Shown: positions 25,288 to 28,989 of the stretch, one piece after another
How positions within the stretch are numbered: the stretch's first letter is position 1
How the letters are laid out: every line of letters begins with the position of its first letter
Source of the DNA: Treponemataceae bacterium
GTDB lineage: Bacteria > Spirochaetota > Spirochaetia > Treponematales > Treponemataceae
Length of the DNA: 28,989 nucleotides
Direction: 5' to 3'
NCBI GenBank assembly: GCA_024697985.1
Contig: JAILRX010000052.1
Coordinates: 1 to 28,989 of the forward strand
Notes under the pieces: model-generated
Database searches by the model: none
Told to the model about the DNA's origin: nothing
Seen by the model: only the letters and a program-made list of their open reading frames with translations
Made by a program: the position numbers and the translations under genes

Positions 25288-25947
25288 GTGAAAGCTTACA
25301 AAATAACTTTTCTTCTTGTCCCAGTTTTATTTTTCTCATTTCTGGCAATGTCCTGCTCAGATTCAAGTCCGTTGATCGGAACTGTAAATGCGACGCTTGT
25401 CTACAACTTTGAAAACGAAAGTTCCCCTTACGAGCAGTATCTGAGTGTTTTCATAAAGGCCGCATCTGATGACAGACGAGTCGACAAACTAAAAGTTTCT
25501 TTTCCACAGTCTGATTATGAATGGCTCATCGACACTCCTGAGCAGGTAAGGTCTGCGAAAAGCATTTATTTTGGGGCCACCAAGCTTTTTTGTCCTGACA
25601 AGGAGCATTTTGAAGGCGGCACCTATACCGTCTCGTTTCTGGACCTTGCTTCAAGGGAAACGGAACAGAATTTTGAAGTAAAGCCCCTTGAATCAATGGA
25701 AGATAAGAATGGAAAATTCGTACGTGCAAGAGATGTCGTTTCCGGAAAAGCCGGTTCTGAATGCTCGCTTAAACGTGTAATTTTATTCGATACTGATGGA
25801 AACGAACTGTATTGCGGTTTGTACACATTTATGTTTGAAAATAAGGCAGAATTGTTGGAGAATTTTCCTACGGCAGGAAGTTATCAGATTTATTTCATTA
25901 ACAGGGATTATTCCTGCGCCATATTTTTGCCAAAACAAAAAATCTAG
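25288..25947 (+). CDS. Predicted lipoprotein of unknown function
   Basis: The N-terminus MKAYKITFLLVPVLFFSFLA leads to MSC with Cys23 as likely lipidation site. The rest is a beta-rich domain of about 195 residues (NATLVYNFENES, KLKVSFPQSDYEW, SYQIYFINRDY) that could be an immunoglobulin-like sandwich. The start is GTG, with no clear ribosome binding site; translation may be coupled to the gene ending eight bases upstream. trmB begins 11 bases downstream. Confidence 0.75.
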   Translation: MKAYKITFLLVPVLFFSFLAMSCSDSSPLIGTVNATLVYNFENESSPYEQYLSVFIKAASDDRRVDKLKVSFPQSDYEWLIDTPEQVRSAKSIYFGATKLFCPDKEHFEGGTYTVSFLDLASRETEQNFEVKPLESMEDKNGKFVRARDVVSGKAGSECSLKRVILFDTDGNELYCGLYTFMFENKAELLENFPTAGSYQIYFINRDYSCAIFLPKQKI

Positions 25948-25958
25948 GATTTATAAAG

Positions 25959-26657
25959 ATGAGTGATGAAAAACAGCCGGATGAAGTAATCCGAAGAGAA
26001 GTAAAGACCTTCGTCCTGAGGGCCGGACGTATGACCGACAGTCAGCGAACTTCGTATGAAAATTTAAAAAACCGATGGTGCATTCCTTTTGAGAACAAAC
26101 CATTGAACTTTACCGAGATTTTTGGAAACCTGAATCCGGTCGTTGTAGAAATCGGTTTTGGTATGGGCGCTGCAACCTCAATCATTGCACAGCAGAACCC
26201 TGACATCAATTATCTTGGTATCGAAGTTCATACGCCTGGGGTTGGAAAACTTCTGAGCGAAATCGAACTGCACAATCTTCAAAACATGTATATCGTGGAA
26301 CACGATGCAATGGAAGTGCTTTCCAAGATGATTCCTGATTCTTCTGTTTCCGGCTTTCACGTTTTTTTTCCTGATCCGTGGCCTAAAAAGAAGCATCACA
26401 AGCGTCGTCTCATGCAGCGCCCAAGAACGAATCTTCTTGCTCAAAAACTCATGGAAGGCGGCTATGTCTATATGGCAACAGACTGGGAGCCGTACGGCGA
26501 ATTTGCCCTCGAAGAACTCGGTTTGACACAGGGCTTGAAAAACAAATACGAAGGATTTGCTCCTCATCAGGAATGGAGACCTGAAACCAAGTTTGAGCGA
26601 AAAGGCTTGAATGCACAGCGAAAAATCTGTGAACTGTTTTTTGTAAAAGAAAAATAA
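25959..26657 (+). CDS. trmB: tRNA (guanine-N7-)-methyltransferase
   Basis: It makes m7G at position 46 of the tRNA variable loop using S-adenosylmethionine. The SAM-binding motif is VVEIGFGMGAATS (about residues 61-73), and the family's signature HVFFPDPWPKKKHHKRRL follows in the middle of the protein. The final EWRPETKFERKG is the conserved TrmB C-terminus (TxFExRG-like). Length is normal at 232 residues. AGGA overlapping the preceding stop is the ribosome binding site. Confidence 0.96.
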   Translation: MSDEKQPDEVIRREVKTFVLRAGRMTDSQRTSYENLKNRWCIPFENKPLNFTEIFGNLNPVVVEIGFGMGAATSIIAQQNPDINYLGIEVHTPGVGKLLSEIELHNLQNMYIVEHDAMEVLSKMIPDSSVSGFHVFFPDPWPKKKHHKRRLMQRPRTNLLAQKLMEGGYVYMATDWEPYGEFALEELGLTQGLKNKYEGFAPHQEWRPETKFERKGLNAQRKICELFFVKEK

Positions 26658-26671
26658 GAGAGAGAATCAAA

Positions 26672-28657
26672 ATGTCTGACAGAATCAAAGAACTGGAAAC
26701 TCTGATTAAAAAATATCAGCGCTCGTATTACACAGGAATGGCTGAAATCGAAGATTCTGAATTCGATAAGCTTTGGGATGAACTCAAGTCATTGGATCCC
26801 GAAAATCCGATTTTACACAAAATCGGTTCTGACCTTGACGAGCAGTACGAAGCTCAGTCAAATACAGGCAATTTTGAAAAGGCTCATCACATAATTCCGA
26901 TGGGAAGTCAGGAAAAGGCTGCAGACCCGGATTCTTTCCTGGCCTGGGCAAACAAGATGAAATCAAAGGAATATCTTGTTGAATATAAGCTCGACGGTGC
27001 CAGTCTTGAACTTCAATACGTGGATGGAAAATTCGTAAAGGGCGTAACTCGTGGCGACGGTGTTATCGGAGACGATATTACGGCTAACGTCCTTAAAATG
27101 AAGGGACTCGTAAAGGAACTTACAAAAAAGGAAGATTCTCCTTCTCTTTTTGGACCTGATCTTTTGCCTTTTACCGGCGGAATCCGGGGCGAAGTAATTA
27201 TGAGCCACGAAGTGCATGACAGGCTTTTTTCTGACAAGGCAAACTGCAGGAATGCTGCCAACGGTCTTATGAAAAGAAAGGACGGAAACGGAAGCGAAAA
27301 CCTTCAGATCATCTGTTACGATGCACTTTTTAATGATACTGGAAATATGCCTTATCCTTTTGAGACTGAAATTGAAAAGATGAAATGGCTCGAGGAAATG
27401 GGTTTTGAAACTTCTCCGCTTGTAATCTGTAAATCAGCAGAGGAAGTCATCGATTATCGTTCTGAAGTCATGGAGATTCGAAAAAACATTCCTTATGACA
27501 TTGACGGCCTTGTCATCAAGCAAAAGAAAATTGATCTTGAGGACGCAAGGAGAAATCGGCCTGAAAAGCAGATCGCCTTTAAGTTCAGCCTTGAAGAAGC
27601 AGTTTCTGTCGTAAAGGAAGTTGAATGGAGCGAAAGCGGTGCAACCTACACGCCGATTGCAATTTTCGACCCTGTGGAACTTGCAGGGACCACGGTAAAA
27701 AGGGCAAGTCTTGTAAACCCAAATACGATTCGCGCCCTGGATATAAAAATCGGTTCTCACGTTGTCGTTGTAAAGCGAGGCGAAATCATTCCTAAAATCG
27801 AGCGGGTCGTGCCCCACGAAAACGATGGAGCTCAGACTTCTCCGATTGTTTACCCTACGGTCTGTTCTGTATGCGGAACAATACTCAAGGATGAGGGAAC
27901 CAGACTTTTCTGTCCGAACAAGTACTGCTCGAAAAGAATTCATCATCAGCTTGAAAAATGGATTAAGGTCATCGATATACGCGACTTTGGAGTTACTCTT
28001 CTCAAGACGCTTTTCGAAAAGGGCAGGTTAAAGTCGATTTCTGACATTTATACTTTGACCGAAGAAGATTTGACCCAGGTTTTCCTGAATGAAGAAAGCC
28101 TTGCAAAAGAAAAAGAATCGCTTGGTGCAAAAAAAGTTCTTGCATCAATAAAAAATCATACGGAAGTTTCTCTTTCAGCCTATCTTGCGGGATTTGACAT
28201 CGAAGGAATGGGCGAGGTTCAGATTGAAAAACTCGTCGAGGCCGGATTTGACAGCCTTGAAAAAATAATCAATGCAAAAGAAGAAGAAATTGCTGAGGTC
28301 AACAGCTTTGCCCAGATAAGTGCTCATACTTTTTGCGAGGGAATCAAGGAAAATCTTGATGAGATAAAATCCCTTGTTGAAAGCGGTACTATAAAAATCA
28401 AGTCGAAGGCAAACGGTGTTTTTTCTGGAATGAGCTTTTGTTTTACAGGAGAACTTCATACCATGAAAAGGCAGGATGCGGAAGCTCTTGTTAAGAGCCT
28501 TGGCGGAAGTGCAAAATCATCGGTCGTAAAAGATCTTACGTATCTTGTGACAAACGATACGACTTCCGGCTCAAGCAAAAATAAAAAGGCTCAGGAACTT
28601 GGTATCCAGATTATCAACGAAGAAACATTTCTGTCTCTGGCAGGAAAGTCTTTGTAA
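26672..28657 (+). CDS. ligA: NAD-dependent DNA ligase
   Basis: It seals nicks in DNA during replication and repair using NAD+. Domain Ia covers about residues 1-70. The adenylated Lys is K106 in EYKLDGAS, followed by TRGDGVIGDD. An OB fold follows, then a four-Cys zinc finger (CSVC ... CPNKYC), helix-hairpin-helix repeats (about 500-575) and a C-terminal BRCT domain (about 585-661). Some usually strict motifs are altered: HHIIPMGSQEKA where most have PMLSL, and NCRNAANGLMKRK where most have NPRNAAAGSLRQ. So it is a divergent branch. GAGAGAG provides the ribosome binding site. Its last 44 bases overlap the convergent M23 peptidase gene. Confidence 0.94.
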   Translation: MSDRIKELETLIKKYQRSYYTGMAEIEDSEFDKLWDELKSLDPENPILHKIGSDLDEQYEAQSNTGNFEKAHHIIPMGSQEKAADPDSFLAWANKMKSKEYLVEYKLDGASLELQYVDGKFVKGVTRGDGVIGDDITANVLKMKGLVKELTKKEDSPSLFGPDLLPFTGGIRGEVIMSHEVHDRLFSDKANCRNAANGLMKRKDGNGSENLQIICYDALFNDTGNMPYPFETEIEKMKWLEEMGFETSPLVICKSAEEVIDYRSEVMEIRKNIPYDIDGLVIKQKKIDLEDARRNRPEKQIAFKFSLEEAVSVVKEVEWSESGATYTPIAIFDPVELAGTTVKRASLVNPNTIRALDIKIGSHVVVVKRGEIIPKIERVVPHENDGAQTSPIVYPTVCSVCGTILKDEGTRLFCPNKYCSKRIHHQLEKWIKVIDIRDFGVTLLKTLFEKGRLKSISDIYTLTEEDLTQVFLNEESLAKEKESLGAKKVLASIKNHTEVSLSAYLAGFDIEGMGEVQIEKLVEAGFDSLEKIINAKEEEIAEVNSFAQISAHTFCEGIKENLDEIKSLVESGTIKIKSKANGVFSGMSFCFTGELHTMKRQDAEALVKSLGGSAKSSVVKDLTYLVTNDTTSGSSKNKKAQELGIQIINEETFLSLAGKSL

Positions 28658-28989
28658 AATCCTGAACGAACCAGTCCGGATTTACGGCTTCCATGTTCAG
28701 CCTGATTTCCCAGTGAAGGTGAGGGCCTGTCGCAAGACCTGTGCAGCCTGATTTCCCTATGAACTGTCCTTCCTTGACTTTTTCGCCTACTTGTACCGCC
28801 ATCGAATCCAAATGATAGTACAAACTGTAAAGACCCGGCATGTGCTCTATGCAGATTGAATATCCGGTTGAATTTCTGTTTTCGGCCAGAACTACTTTTC
28901 CGTTTGAGCAGGCGTGAACGTCAGTTCCTGTTTTTACTCCGTAGTCTATTCCATAGTGCAGTCCTGTTGAACTGGTTCCGTCTGTATAG
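28614..28989 (-). CDS. M23 (LytM-type) metallopeptidase, 3' part; start lies beyond the right edge
   Basis: The frame is open from the window edge (first full codon at 28988) to TGA at 28614, giving 124 residues. It contains the zinc-site motifs of the family: HYGID (HxxxD) near its start and PHLHWEI (HxH) further on, with VGEKVKEGQFIGKSG and TGLATG between them as in LytM domains. Such enzymes cut peptide cross-bridges in peptidoglycan, or act as activators when the site is degenerate; here the ligands look intact. An ATG at 28841 lies inside the domain and is not the start. The 3' end overlaps ligA by 44 bases tail to tail. Confidence 0.9.
   Translation of the reverse strand, partial: YTDGTSSTGLHYGIDYGVKTGTDVHACSNGKVVLAENRNSTGYSICIEHMPGLYSLYYHLDSMAVQVGEKVKEGQFIGKSGCTGLATGPHLHWEIRLNMEAVNPDWFVQDFTKTFLPETEMFLR

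Noticed and set aside
27434..27946. 170-codon minus-strand open frame within ligA
   Set aside because: Antisense to the conserved adenylation, OB and zinc-finger region; no independent support.
1..28989. CRISPR arrays, tRNA, rRNA, insertion sequences or prophage genes
   Set aside because: None was seen: no regularly spaced repeats, no transposase or integrase motifs, and no tRNA-like or rRNA-like stretches.

Overview
This window looks like the chromosome of a spirochaete, most likely a Treponema-type species of moderately low GC. Three things point there: the protein families and their order (secG, PTS-IIA, J-domain protein, map, htrA), spirochaete-style lipoboxes (ILSC, VTSC, AMSC), and several exported proteins of the kind seen in treponemes. 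The species call is inference from sequence style; no search was run.

Layout. 1-292: a run of four perfect hairpins, then a sigma70-like promoter. 293-4312: a plus-strand block with SecG, a PtsN-like IIA protein, a J-domain/TPR protein, methionine aminopeptidase and an HtrA-type protease with its own promoter. 4458-9487: a plus-strand block with a phosphoribosyltransferase behind a possibly leaderless promoter, three uncharacterised exported proteins (one with a predicted beta-helix, one a lipoprotein) and RNase HII. 9484-12270: minus strand, lnt-bioY-nrdR. 12330-16230: plus strand, a galactokinase-like GHMP protein with an eroded ATP loop, a TPR protein and an exported TPR/NHL/VWA-like protein. 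16240-24013: minus strand, a polytopic membrane protein overlapping a 1947-codon frame that joins DNA polymerase IV to a giant secreted outer-membrane-like protein. 24117-28657: plus strand, an uncharacterised 387-aa protein, a lipoprotein, trmB and ligA. 28614-28989: minus strand, the 3' part of an M23 (LytM-type) peptidase gene running off the right edge.

How the genes fit together. Much of the window concerns the cell envelope: SecG (export), Lnt (lipoprotein maturation), HtrA (envelope proteolysis), M23 peptidase (peptidoglycan), three predicted lipoproteins and several exported proteins. The rest is nucleic-acid housekeeping: DinB, LigA, RnhB, NrdR and TrmB.

The most unusual object is the DinB-to-outer-membrane fusion. 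The polymerase frame runs without a stop into a signal-peptide-like segment and about 1535 further residues. That part ends in a terminal Phe typical of beta-barrels and contains beta-sandwich modules that remind me of SprA/Sov, the type 9 secretion translocon of Bacteroidota. The SprA comparison is from memory and needs a profile search.
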